64,000 nt of DNA from Vicugna pacos. Taxonomy: Eukaryota; Chordata; Mammalia; Artiodactyla; Camelidae. Made by a program: the position numbers and the translations under genes. How positions within the stretch are numbered: position 1 is the first letter of the stretch; every line of letters starts with the position of its first letter. The notes under the pieces were generated by a model. That model had not been told where the DNA came from. It was given only the letters and a program-made list of their open reading frames with translations, and did not search any database. The stretch spans positions 13,372,501 to 13,436,500 of the forward strand of contig NC_133019.1 in the NCBI RefSeq assembly GCF_048564905.1. Reading direction: 5' to 3'. This document shows positions 10,194-21,650 of the stretch, piece by piece.

Positions 10194-12875
10194 CAGCAGT
10201 TCTCAAAGTGTGGCTCACGGATGCCTAGGGATCTCTAGATCTTTTGCAGGGTTCTGGGAGATCAAAACCATTTTTATGCCTTTTCCACTGTGTTGACATT
10301 TACATTGATGGCTCAAAATTAATGATGGGTGAAACTACTGGTTCCTTAGCTTAAAGCAAGGCAGACGCATCAAACTGTACCATCAGGCATTGTATGTTTC
10401 ACCAGGACACATCTGCGGAGGGAAGAAAGCCACTTTACTCAAGAGTGTCCTGATGAAGCAGTAAAAATTATAAATTTTATTAAATCTTGACCCTTGAATA
10501 CATTGCCTGTTTAATATCTTGTGCAATAAAAGGAGAAGTATGCAAAAATCATTTATGCTAAATATGCTTATTCTGAAGAAAAGCACAGGTGTGATTATTT
10601 GAGTTATGAGGTGAATTAGCCACTCTTTTCATAAAACACAGTTTTTGCTAGAAAGAATGACTGACAGACAAATCGTAGCTGTCCAGACTTGGGTATTTGG
10701 AAAACCCAGATACCTGGATTCTTGCAAATAAGCAAAGTGAGACTGTTGTTTCAAAGAAACAACTATGGTGTTTGCTGTCAGCGATAAGGTTCACACTTTC
10801 AAGGATACTGAAATTTGGGAAATTCTGCTTTGGTACTGTATCAGTCTTGGTCTAGACAAGAGACAGGAACCACCTAGCAATTTGAATAGGGCAGGTTAAG
10901 TATAAAGAATTATAAACTATGGGAATAAAAGAGAACCCTGAAGAATAGTCTAAGACCAAAATAAAGTGCCCAAGGAAGGGAGACAACTGGGGAGGGACCC
11001 TCACCTGAAGGCTGGGATTCTGACTTCACTGGAGATGGTGAAGTTCCCCTGGGCCAGAGCTGGTCCACAGTCAGCAGGCTAAGGATGGCAGGCAGGAAAG
11101 TCCTTGGAGAACGGCAGCAAAACTCGCCTGGAGGTTGTCTGTAGGGGATATCGAACATGCTGGAAAGCCAGCTGTGGCACCTGCAGAACTCACCAGGAAG
11201 CTCCTCTCTGTGATTCCAAGGGAGCTGCACTGGTGGGCAAAGCTTCCTGGGAAGCCGCTCTCTGGGGTGCCAAGGCAAGGTGCGGATGGGGAGATGTGAG
11301 ACCACAGGGTGTGACACCGCTCAGGATCCCTCACACCGCTGGCTGCCACATGTCATAAGACCAAGCTGAGAAGATCACTAGAAACAGGAAGAAATGTTCC
11401 TCCTTCCTCCAGTGTCCTTCCAGTGTCTACTGACATAGCTTAACCTGTGCCAGCGGGCAAGGAAGAAATGTTCCAGCATCACAAGCAGGAATGAACTTGA
11501 AGCTGAACAGCAGTAACTTGATGAATGTACAGCCCACCCCTTTGCTTGCTCAGCTTCTGTACGACATTGAGACCATTTTCTTTCCACCTAATAAGGTACA
11601 GCTGTTCTCTGAATAGGTGAAGTTCTCACCCTTTCCCCAAACAAAGAGATGCAGAGTCCCAACCTCTGGCTGTATCAGCTTCTTAAATTTAGCCACAGCA
11701 TGATGAAATAATATCTAAACACTGAATTGTAAACTTAATCTCCAACAGCTTACGTACAAGGTAATAATGGGGCTCATTCTCAGCAGGCTGGCACCGCTCC
11801 ATAGGTGGCTTTGCTTGATACCCTCGAGGGTGAGTTGCTCTCACTGGTGAGACATTTCCTTGTGGACAGCATCCCAGAGGGTAGCTTTCAGGTGAGTTCC
11901 ATAGATTGCCCAGATGGCTTACCAGTGTGTTCAACAGCACCCCTCACTGATGGTTTTCCTGCAAATTTCATCAGCACCCCAGTGTGGAGGTTTCCTGTTT
12001 CCAGTTCCCTGTTTGCCAGCCTTAGCCCATTGACTGCAGTCCAACTTTGGTCCTGGGCAACCCAATAAGCTTTTATGCCATTCAGTGGGCTGCAACCGTG
12101 TTTTCTCCAATGAAGTCTGGATCACTGTGACACTTGCACTGTGAACGTCCAAATATTTAAAGGTTTCTCAGACGAGATCAGAGGTGACAGGAATGAATGT
12201 GACTTTCCAAAACTGTATAAGGAAATGTATTGGCATTTGCAAGATCTACATAACTAGTGAACCAATCTTTCCGAATGATCAATGCATGATGTTAAAGTTC
12301 CATTCAATGCGTAAGACAACCAGTGGGTTTTTAATATAACAGAGAACGAAAACGCTTTTTACTCCAAGCTGCTGCAACTAACCATTAAGAAGCTACCATT
12401 TGATGAGTCTTGATACAGTTCCAGGAATATTCACAATTATCCAAAAAGACTATCAAAACGTTCCTCCCTTTTCCAATTTCATATCTGTGTGAGGCCGTAT
12501 TTTCTTCATGTGCTTCAACAAAACAACATATCACTACAGGATGTATTCAGAAACATTTAAGAGAATCCAGCTGACTTTGAATTTGCCAGAAATGAAAGAG
12601 ACTTCTGAAAGTGTAAAACAATGCCACTGGTTTCATTAATTTTCTTCTGGAAAAAACTTTTTTTAAATAAAATACAGTATTTTTATTAACATGTCATGGA
12701 TTTATTATTATTACATTTAAATGAACAAATAAACTTTAAAAATGTTCCCAGTTTTAATTTCTAGTATAGTAAATATTGGTAGAGATAGCCCACACACACA
12801 AAAGCTAGTTTGAGATCTTCAGTGATTTTTAGGATTATAAAGATGTCCTACAATCAGAAATCTTGGATGCTGCTC
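10194..12875 (+). mobile_element. hAT-Charlie DNA transposon, interrupted by an insertion
   Basis: The left end 'cagcagttctcaaagtgtgg' is a Charlie terminal inverted repeat. The right part (about 12106-12875) matches the end of a Charlie transposase and its 3' tail: 'ctgtgtgaggccgtattttc' near 12488, 'gtgtaaaacaatgccactgg' near 12611 and a degraded inverted terminus near 12873. The transposase is on the + strand and decayed to short frames. The 8-bp target duplication expected of hAT elements is not recognisable, with ctcaaggc at the left and a diverged sequence at the right. The middle (about 10836-12105) does not belong to this element and is listed separately. Confidence 0.75.
10836..12105. 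mobile_element. Unclassified interspersed element nested in Charlie
   Basis: The Charlie sequence breaks off near 10835, just before 'cttggtctagacaagagaca', and resumes near 12106. The intervening 1.27 kb begins like a medium-reiterated mammalian repeat ('gagacaggaaccacctagca', 'taagtataaagaattataaa') that I cannot name. It could be one insertion or two neighbouring ones with a join near 11690. Boundaries are approximate. Confidence 0.45.
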
Positions 12876-14149
12876 TAGATTAGAGTAACTTTCCTTCTAG
12901 ACATGAGGTCCATGGCCTTAAAAGTGAATACCAGGTAAGGTCTTGTGGCACATTGGCCATGGGGATACCTCTGTACCAGGTTAGAAATTCATAAATATTT
13001 GCCTTCATATTCCTAGACAGGCTTCTGAAAAAAAGCAGAGAAGCATCTCCTGCTTCATTTCTTATAGCACAGCATAGCAAAATTCCCTGGAATCTTGCCT
13101 CTATTAGTGTTTTCACATGCCTGTGCCTTTGCTGAACCCTAGCATTTGCAATGGGGAGGTTCCTGTTGTTTGGAAGAACTCTGACCTGAACGGGAGTTGT
13201 GGATGCCCTTGTACGAAGGGGTTTCGGTCGGACTGGGAGAGCCATTCTAATGGTGCCCCATGTGAGCGTCCGGGCAAGTTCCTGCCCTTCATTACTCTGG
13301 GCTTCCCGTCTGCTGAACAGAGCCTGCTGATGGTGATCTGCCCTCCCGTTTGTTTTAAAAGGTGTTGCTTTCACCGTCCTTCGCTTGAAGGTAGTGTCTA
13401 TGTACCTTGTCTGGTTTCTTCTTGCTAGACCTTGGGGAGGATGCAGGAGATACCCGTGGAGCCAGAGTAATGAATGAAGACCTGGTCACTCAGCACTCAC
13501 AGGCAGGGACTCACCACCTGAGATGCCAGGACCTCCCAGGGAGAGTGGAAAAGTCTGAAAACAACCTCTCTGCATTGGCGGTAAAGCACAGAAGCAGGCT
13601 GTCTCATCTTTGCTGGTCACATCAAGGGGAAGGCGCCATTGACCTTGGGAGGGGTCTTTGTGTCGTATGTAAAGCTTGTTTGAAACACACGCTATTGGAG
13701 ACTTCCACAGTCTGGCTCCCATGATTGTGCAGACATCATGACGTCACTGAAACCTCCTAAGATTCTGCAGGCTAGATGGGTTGGGTAGAGAAAGGTACCC
13801 ACGAATCTGCAAAAAGGGGTCCCACCCAAATGGTGAGGAGGGAGCAGTTTCCTGCACTCCCACATCACCCAGTGAGCCTCGGTGGGCAAGTTCCCAGAGC
13901 GTGGTCCCAACCTGCACCTTCTGTCCCAGGCCCCGACTTGCCTGGAGCCCTGCCAGGGGAGACTTCAGGTTGACCAGCTCAGCAGAGAGGAGAACAGAAG
14001 GGAAACCTCCTCAGTCACCTCTGAGATGAAAAGAACAAAGTGAGAGAGAGGGAGAAAGAGAGAGGGGGGAAAAATCAAAGGCTAATCCTAAAAATTCTCC
14101 TTTAATCTTAGAGCTTCCAGGCCTGGCTTCCCTTTCATCTAGGACTTGC
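12876..14149. other. Unique sequence with one longer open frame
   Basis: An open frame of 164 codons runs on the - strand at 12880-13374. It resembles no family I know, has no splice or codon pattern pointing to selection, and I do not call it a gene. The rest shows nothing recognisable; 14036-14075 is GA-rich. Confidence 0.45.
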
Positions 14150-14400
14150 AAGTTATCTAGTTATTTTATGGGTAGTGAAACCACAAGGCGAAGAGAGGGT
14201 GGGGGGGTGGAGATTAAATTAATGAGCAGGTAAGCAGGTTTATTATTTTGTCTGATCCTTCTTTCCTTCCTGCTAATTTCTCTGAGCCAATTTGGGAGGC
14301 AAAGCCTATCATGTTAACTCAGAGACAGACTATTGTATCCATGTTCTTTCTGAAACCATTTATCTGAAGGATATTAAAGATCCAATTTACATAGACATTA
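14150..14400. promoter_or_regulatory. Candidate conserved enhancer-like block
   Basis: A repeat-free block contains an ACCACA-type (RUNX-like) site near 14180, ATTAAATTAATGAG near 14213, TGCTAATTTC near 14270 and AGATCCAATTTACATAG near 14380. This fits clustered transcription-factor sites but rests on composition only. Confidence 0.3.
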
Positions 14401-15359
14401 TGGCATCGTGAGGAGGGTGTGTGCATGTGCGCGCATGGAAGGGGAGAGAGAGGGAGAGAGAGAAAGGAGGGACAGAGGGAAGCAGCTGGGAGCCCCATCC
14501 AAGGAGCCTGCGTTTGTGCACTTTCTCAGCCTGCATTGAGTATCACCTCCCATGAGGCTCTCGAAGAGGTTTGCAATCACTCAACAAGGTGGTTCAAGAA
14601 GACATTAGGCCTGGACAGAAGTCAGGCTCTAGGCAATGGCAGGGATGTTTATTAAATTGTGACTCAGCCCTCAGGATCCTGCATGTCCTTGTTGTTGCCA
14701 CAAGGTCACAGTGGAGGAAACGGGACCTTCCTGAGTTTGATCCCAGCCCGATTGGATGTCCAGTTGTGCTGTCCCAGCCCTTGCGTGTGCCTGTGCGATG
14801 AGGAACAGGGCAGGTGCCATGCTGGGAAAAAGAGGTTGGACTCCCAGTTTAACCTTTAGTTTCCAGGTTAATCCAATCCAGAGCATGGAGTCCTTGGTTC
14901 TGTACCAGGGACTGAATGACCTGGGACATCACATATCATTTTGGGGGTGGGGTGGGGGGTGTACTGCATTTTGTTCACTCATGAAACAGATAAAAACACT
15001 TGTTCTGCCCGGGACCCTGGTTTGTTATGAGAATGAGCTGGAGAGAGGGGCAGAGCAGCACTCTGAACAGAATGTGGCAGGGAAGAGAGGTTACCACTCA
15101 GCCACAGGGGTTTGTTGCGAAGATTCTTTCAGCAACAGCCAATTTCCCTTTGCTGATGCTTGTGATGGATAATCTGGCCTCCTGAGCAGACCTGTTCACC
15201 AGCCCACGCCGATGGTGGTGCCGGTGGTCCTGCGGGGGCTGAGCCATTGTGAATGAGTGCCGGCATTCACCTTCGGTTCCTTCCTTCCTTTGTTGGTTTC
15301 TTCATTCATTCGGCTCATGTTCAGAGGTGAACGAGTGCAATGGTTCATAGCCTTGGTTC
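14401..15359. other. Unique sequence, no gene seen
   Basis: A GA-rich stretch lies at 14440-14485 and a G-rich stretch at 14942-14962. No repeat family or exon recognised. Confidence 0.45.
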
Positions 15360-15515
15360 ATAGTTTCAGATCTCCTGGGAGGCTATTTAAAAAACTCCCA
15401 GGCTCCCCCCCCAGACCAATTAATTGAGAGGCACTGGGAGTGGCTCCCAGACATCGATATGTTTATAAAACATCCCAAGTTGCTCTAACAAGTGGCCAGG
15501 GCTGAAATCATTGAC
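15360..15515 (+). mobile_element. MER5-type hAT MITE
   Basis: 'gatctcctgggaggctattt' followed by 'cagaccaattaattgagagg' matches the body of a MER5-like nonautonomous hAT-Charlie element. The terminal repeats are worn away. Confidence 0.65.
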
Positions 15516-16889
15516 CTACTGTATGCCGGGCATTGCACCTGCCTCCAGAAAAGATGACTCAGAAGCTCCTACCTTGATGTGAAACACCCCCCCTGAAAGA
15601 GGCAGGGGGATTATATTCCTGATTTTTCAAAGTTAAAGGTCAGGATGAGACCCATACTTCCTGATGACACTGTGAAATGATCTTCCTTTCCCCTCTTCAA
15701 TCATGGATAAGCCCAAGCTGCTGGCCTCACTCCTTCAGAATAATGGGTCCTTCCCAACCCTCAGGTACCACTAAGCTCACCCTGGCCTCTGAGTGTGGCC
15801 TTTCCCTGGGCTGGGCATCTCCTATGTCCCTCTGTCTGCAGCCCAGATGGTCAAGTTGCTTGGGTGAAGCCCACTCAGCCTGGTTCCCTACCCAGGCTCT
15901 GGGCCAGGTCCTTCCAGAATTCTTGAGGGGACCATAATCTCAGGAGCCTTCTGTCTCACATTTCTTTCCTCCAGGAGCTCCCAGAAGACTACCTCTTTTC
16001 TTCCTTCCTGAAGCCTGGACTCCTTTTTCATCTGCAGCTATGTTTATAGTTTGTTTCTGAAAACATGTAGCTCATTTGAAAAGGAAAAAAAAAAGATGCC
16101 TCTACTCTTACTGATGACTCTAGGTCAGACAATGTGTTCTCGCCACTTTGGCTTTTGATGATTTGGCCAGGTGACACCTCCTTTAGGCAGTGGTCTTTCA
16201 AGGGCCACTTCCTCACACCATGTCTTTGTCCTCCATACCTCTGTTTGGTTCGCCTCCCTGACCACTGTCCTCAACAGCCCATGCCCTCATGCTGAGCCCG
16301 TGCGTATCACAAGTCAAGGAGGTGGTGCCAGCTTAGTGCAGGCACCTGGCTCCCAGCTGGGACAGAAGTCAGCCTTCCCAATCAATTGTCTCTTCCTTTG
16401 GTCTCTCTTCAGAGCTGGTTGCTGCAAATGGATGAGATTGTGATGTTTTATCATTCAAGTCTGTTAAGAATCTATTTCTTTCTGCGTTCAGAACTTTGTT
16501 CCCATCTTCTCAGGGACTTAAAATACTGTCCTTGAACCGAGACGGGACCCTCACGCATTAAACACACTCACGACTTCAAAGCTCTGTGTGTGTTGCCGCA
16601 GAGGATCCCAGGGGAGCATCAGTGAGAGACGTGTGTTTGCTCTAGTACAAAGGGAAGGCTTGCTTCTTGATGGAGTTGATCTGAGGGGCGGGGGTGATGG
16701 AGGATTTGTTGTTTGTCTCCAAAGGAGAAGAGGATTAAGGGAGGAGAGGTTTAAACTCTAGGAGGAGTTGCTGGCATCAGCAGCCTTCTTTCCAAGGAGG
16801 ATCATGGTCTTCTCCTAGAGCGGAAGCAGGGAAGATGGCAAGACCCTGAGACTCCACAACTCCAGCTGTTTCTGCCCTTGAATAATCAT
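15516..16889. other. Unique sequence, no gene seen
   Basis: No recognised repeat. Short open frames only. Confidence 0.45.
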
Positions 16890-17050
16890 AAAGACACCAT
16901 CGTTTGCGTAGCCCTTTTCCACACATTTCCTTATTTGCTGCTCACACCAGCCCTGTGGGTCGGTAATGCTGTTATTCCAACTGTCAGATGAAGAAACGAA
17001 GGCTCCGAGAGGACAAACAGCATGCCTGAGATTTCCCAGCTAATATCGGA
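16890..17050 (-). repeat. MIR SINE fragment
   Basis: The reverse complement of the MIR 3' half: 'gctgctcacaccagccctgt', then 'ctgtcagatgaagaaacgaa', then 'cctgagatttcccagctaat'. Confidence 0.7.
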
Positions 17051-17804
17051 CCTTTGCCCTTTCTTTTGTTGAAGGCGGCAAGTAGATTTCAATACCTGAT
17101 TGGTTGATAGATGTTGCTTAGAAAGTCGGCTGGGTTGAGAAGGATTTTTGAGATTGCATCTGGGCTCAGTGCGAAAGAAGGTTGCAGTTGATGTGCAAGG
17201 GAAACCTATTTTAGCATCCAAACTGGGACACTTTTGAGAATGAAAGGAATTATATTAATAATTATACCTGAGCAACAAGTATAAATTGGGACTCTCCCCG
17301 TGAACCTGGAATGCATGGTCACCTAATTCAGTAATCAGGTGTGATCTGGGTATATTGGGGTAGGGTAGCTGGTGGGGGCTGCCAGTCTGCAATGAATGTG
17401 TCAGCTCTGACTTCTTCCTGTGATTTCCATGAGGACTTTCCTTCTCATTCCCATTCCCAGTGGGCAAGCTTACATCCTATTAAAAGTTGAGAGGGGCCAT
17501 CAGTGGTCAGAGATCATCTAACATGACCGCAACCCAGACCATAATATGTCTTGCCATTTGTGCTCCCAAATCCCCAATCCCCTCATCTCCTGGAGGGAGA
17601 GAAGCCAAATAATTAATGCAAGGGAAGGGGATGCTCACAAACTGAATGCTCCTCTTTTTTAACTGTAACATTAATGTGATGACCATCCTTAACTGTGTGT
17701 GTGTGTGTGTGTCTGTGAGGATAGACACAAATCTCTCAGTATAGACATAAAATCTCTCAAATCCCACTCTGGATTTATTTGACAAGCATCCATTCACTGC
17801 TAGA
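17051..17804. other. Unique sequence with short GT tract
   Basis: A (GT)n tract of about 18 bp lies at 17694-17712. Nothing else recognised. Confidence 0.45.
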
Positions 17805-17997
17805 ATTTTCTGCCAAACAAACCCTCATCATCTCCTGCTTTGACAGTTTCAACAGCCTTCTAACTTTCTCTCTCTGCCTTCACTCTTGTTGTTCCATTGT
17901 TTGATCTCTGCTGTCAGACAGGTGTTTCCAAAAGTCCAAATCTAAACATCCCCCTTCCTCAAAATCTGTCTAAAAATCTTCATTGGTTTTCCATGTT
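17805..17997 (+). repeat. L2 LINE, left piece
   Basis: The sequence up to 'ttcattggttttccatg' fits the L2 3' region ('tgcttaaaatcctccaatgg' type). The element is cut by an LTR and continues at 18391. Confidence 0.65.
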
Positions 17998-18390
17998 TGT
18001 TATAAACTGTGTGCCCCCGCAAATCCATATGTTGGAGCCCTAATTCCAGTGTGATAGTATCTGAAAATGGGGCCTTTCAAAGGCAATTAGGTTTAGATGA
18101 GGTCATGAGGGTGGGCCCCCCATAATGGGATTAGTGCCCTTATAAGAAGAGACATCAGAGAGTCGTTCTCACGTTCTCCATGCCCACAGTGAGGACAGGC
18201 CATTTGAAGACCCAGGGATAATGACCACCTGCCAGACAGAAAGAGAGGCCTCACCAGAACCTAGTCAACCCAGCACCTTGATTTTGGCCTTCTGGCCTCC
18301 ATACCTGTGAGAAATACATTTCTGTTGTTTAAGTCACCCAGGCTTTGGCATTTTATTAGGCAGCCCAGGCAGAATCAGGCAGCAGCTGAA
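17998..18390 (+). mobile_element. Solo ERVL-MaLR LTR (MST/MLT1 type) inside an L2
   Basis: Characteristic MaLR LTR order on the + strand: 'aaatccatatgttggagccc', then 'gatgaggtcatgagggtggg', 'gcccttataagaagagacat' and 'ttctgttgtttaagtcaccc'. A solo LTR fossil, near full length for the family at about 390 bp, with no internal region. MaLR activity dates to early placental history, so it is old. Confidence 0.85.
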
Positions 18391-18866
18391 ATAATTAGGT
18401 TGGCCTTCGCAGCCTTCCACAGTCACCTCCCCTGACCTCCCCATCAGGACTCTGGCATCACCAGTTTATTCAACATTTTCTGATTACACACAGGGCACCT
18501 GTATTCATGTTTCTATACCTTCGCTGTTCCTGCTGCCTGGAATCTCTTTTCCTATCTACTTTCCTTCCTGGTCTATGCCTGCTTAACCATTAAAGCCCCG
18601 ACTCATATCAAATCTTCCTCATCCCCCAGCCCCAGGCAGAAGTAATTTCTTCATCCACCTTGCAGCATTGACACCATTACAACGTGTATCCTGGCTCACG
18701 GCTTTCTCCCTCCCACTGGATGTGAGCTTAAAGGGGCAGGAGTTGCAGAACGTTCATTTCTAACCTGATACCTCAATTGCTCAAATAACATTTGAGAAAT
18801 TAATCAGTATACACAAGGATGAATGGATATATGAATGAATGAATGAATGAATGAATGAATGAATGA
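18391..18866 (+). repeat. L2 LINE, right piece with (GAAT)n tail
   Basis: L2 resumes after the LTR: 'ttcgctgttcctgctgcctg' followed by 'gaatctcttttcc' is the hallmark L2 3' motif. The element ends in a pure (GAAT)n run at 18832-18866, an expansion of the natural L2 tail. Confidence 0.75.
18832..18866. repeat. (GAAT)n microsatellite
   Basis: Nearly nine perfect tetranucleotide units grown from the L2 tail. Confidence 0.9.
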
Positions 18867-19589
18867 CAGCAGGCCCCTGGACAGAGTTCCTCTCTACTGA
18901 AATGTTCAGGCCATCAGGGAAATCCATTCTGGCTTCTAGGCAGTTCCTTCACTAAAAGAACTGGAGAAGAGGAGGGTGACAATGAAGTTAGCCACGGAGC
19001 CATTAGATCTGCAGCTTTGCCCACTGTCCTCTGGGGACTCACTTTGGGTAAAGGTCGGAGGGCAATGGTAGGGAGCAGTGGGTGTGGAAATATCAGGACA
19101 GGGGTCCACTACATGGCCTGCCTGACTTGCTAAGAAGGCTCTGCTGAGCAGTGGGAAGTGGAGGGACAGAGAGTGGGAGAACTAGCTCCTCTCTGTATCC
19201 TCACATACCTTTTCCCTACCCTCAGCTTTCTCTTCTGCCCCAAAGCTGTGAAGCACCTTCCTTGCCTGCCCTGTCCCTCCCCTTCCTCCATGACCCTGGC
19301 CTTGCCCTCTGGAGAGCCCCCAGGAGCCTGCCCTGCCTGCTCTTCCTCCTCGGCCTCCTTCTTGGGAACGCCACTCTCAGACATCCTCCAGCTGGTCCCC
19401 TCTGGAAATCCCCCTACCCCCAGTGATGCTGCAGACAGGCCGGGTGCAGGTTGGGTAGGGGCAGAAATGTGACCTGGACCTGAGCCTGAAATAGGGCGTT
19501 CAACGGGCATCAGCCCCCGGAGCTGCCCCAGCCTCACTCTGAAGCCCCACTCAGTCCTCAGGCCCTTGTTTGGCGGAGGGTCCAGGCCG
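18867..19589. other. Unique sequence, no gene seen
   Basis: C/T-rich at 19190-19430. The overlapping open frames on both strands reflect low stop density in this GC-rich stretch; no exon is supported. Confidence 0.45.
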
Positions 19590-20030
19590 TAACTTTCCCT
19601 GGCCTCATCGTCGACCCTTTGCTGCCAAGCTGTTTAGCTGCATCTCTCCTCTTTGCCCCGGCGCGATTTGGCAGCCCAATTAGTGCCTTAAGGATAGTTT
19701 CTCGAGCCTGAGCAATCCGCCCACCCAACCTTTCACCTCCCGACTTCGCTTTCCTGCCCTTGCAGGGAGATGTTCGACAAGCTCTCTTCCATTTCATCTT
19801 CAAGCAGGCTGACGTGCTCAGAAGCTCAGCTGCTGCCTTCCAGATGAAAAGCTGGTTAATTAAGGCATATTTTCCAGCTTGTTTTTAAAAGAGAAAACAA
19901 AAGCAGGAGAACAGGTATCCTAGTTAACGACGCCTAATTGTTTCTTTCCCCAAAAGTCTTCAGTGTGAAACAGCCTAATTGAGTGCCTCGTAATCGCGCG
20001 TTGAAGAAGAGAGCAGGGCTGGGCCTGGTC
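19590..20030. promoter_or_regulatory. Best candidate conserved developmental enhancer
   Basis: A repeat-free 440-bp block keeps several CpGs. It carries CAATTAG at 19677-19683, TTAATTAA at 19856-19863, two copies of GCCTAATTG (19932-19940 and 19973-19981, starts 41 bp apart, about four helical turns) and a TAATCGCGCG site at 19991-20000. TAATTG and TAATCG cores are bound by homeodomain factors of different classes. This density in old, unrepeated DNA is what deeply conserved noncoding elements look like, but conservation itself has not been tested. Confidence 0.45.
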
Positions 20031-21269
20031 CGCAACCTTACTTCCGCTCTTGGTCAGCTCTGGCTTCTGTGCCGTCTCATCACGGAAGCCTCCTCTCTCC
20101 CTTGGACAAGGTTAGGTGATTGAGGTGGATGCTGCGCTTTGCAGCCCAGAACCTTCCAAAGAAAGGAGGTAACCAGTCTGTCGGCTCTTCCCTGTTAACC
20201 CTCCCTAGGAATTGCTGTCACTGAAAGTCATGGCCCTTCCCTGGGGCAGCCTACATCCAACCGTTGGCCCATAGAATGGTGTCAAGGCCTGGGCCCTTCT
20301 TCAGCTGGGTGCAGCTTGCAGACACCATTCCATCCTCTTCCCTGTGGTGTCACCGCAGCCTTTAAAGAGACTGCATTTTGCCCAACTCCTCCCTCTGCCT
20401 TCCCTTCTCCCAGCTGTTGATCCCCTGAGTTCTCCATAATCATCTTCCTGCCTGCTAACCTCCATCTCAGGGTCTGACTGCTGGGCAATGGGACCTGTAA
20501 CAGTGAACCTCCTCTGTGTCACTGAGGATCCTTTGCAGACATCATCATCAGTGTGCAGTAATATGTTGGGTACCAAAGAGACAAATTAGGAAGGACATGA
20601 TGCAATGAGGCCATTTATGTTTTTCCCTCTAGCAGAGATACGTTGGTTTGGTTCTTTCCAGACTTCTCAATACCCTATTAATTCCTACAAAACACTGTCT
20701 GCCACCGACCTACCATCCATCACTGATCTTTCTTCCTTCCTCTATCTCTCCATCTATCTCGCCATCTTGCTGTAGTGGATGCTGTGGGTACCCTACTCAG
20801 ATCACCTTTCCTGGCAGGTGTTCCCATCTCCCAGCTGGTGTAACTGCTGTAACTTCACAGCTGCCTCCTTTCTGGAGAATTTCCCTTGGCCAAACAGGAG
20901 CTGTTTCACTCTGGAGGCTGTGCACCCACCTCCCTTTCCCAGTGACAGACCTCAGGCAATGACTGGCATGGGGAATCTTAGGGCAGCCTTCTTGCCTCAA
21001 GGTGGGACAAACTCTGTGATAGAATTTGCACTGCAAACCTCCCTGTGAGAGCAAGCTGAAGCCAGTTTTCAGCCAGGGGCATATGCCTGCTTAGCTTTTA
21101 TCCCTCACTCTGTTTTGCCCCCCTCTTCGGAGTATACAGCCCCAGTAAATAAATGAAAGTCCTCCTCCAAGACTCTGCTTTTTGGAGACCCTGATGTAAG
21201 ACATTTTGTATCAAGAGAGGTCTTAAAAACGCATGCAAGCCAACAAACTGACAAAAAGCAGGCACCAAG
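20031..21269. other. Unique sequence, no gene seen
   Basis: Mostly C/T-rich sequence. No recognised repeat and no exon support. Confidence 0.45.
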
Positions 21270-21650
21270 TATGGGATTCTGAAATCGGATTGCGATGGAG
21301 ACCCCGTTGCTGGTGGTGGATGTCATGCTGAGAATCCCTGAAGGCTGGAACACAGCGCTGGGCAGATCTGGTGTCTCCTGAGGCCTCTCTCCCTGGCTCA
21401 CAGATGGCCACCTTTGGGTTGTGTCTTCGCATGACCTTTCCTCTGTGCACACACATTTCTCTGCTGTCTCTCTCCCTCTCTTCTTACAAAGACACGAGTC
21501 CTGTCGGATTAGGGCCCCGCCCTTGTGACCTCATTTAACCTCAGTCACCTCTTTCAAAGGCTCTAGCTCCAAACATGGCAACATGGGGGGTTAGGGACTC
21601 AACATGTGAATTTTGGGGACATGTAATTCAATCCATAGTGGAAGGAATGG
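21270..21650 (-). mobile_element. Solo ERVL-MaLR LTR (MST/MLT1 type)
   Basis: The reverse complement of a MaLR LTR: 'tcctgaggcctctctccctg', then 'ctcacagatggccaccttt', 'ggattagggccccgcccttg' and 'caacatgtgaattttgggga'. A decayed solo fossil; its left boundary is uncertain by some tens of bases. Confidence 0.8.

Noticed and set aside
12880-13374. Open frame of 164 codons on the - strand beside the Charlie element
   Set aside because: Not transposase-like, no family, no sign of exon structure.
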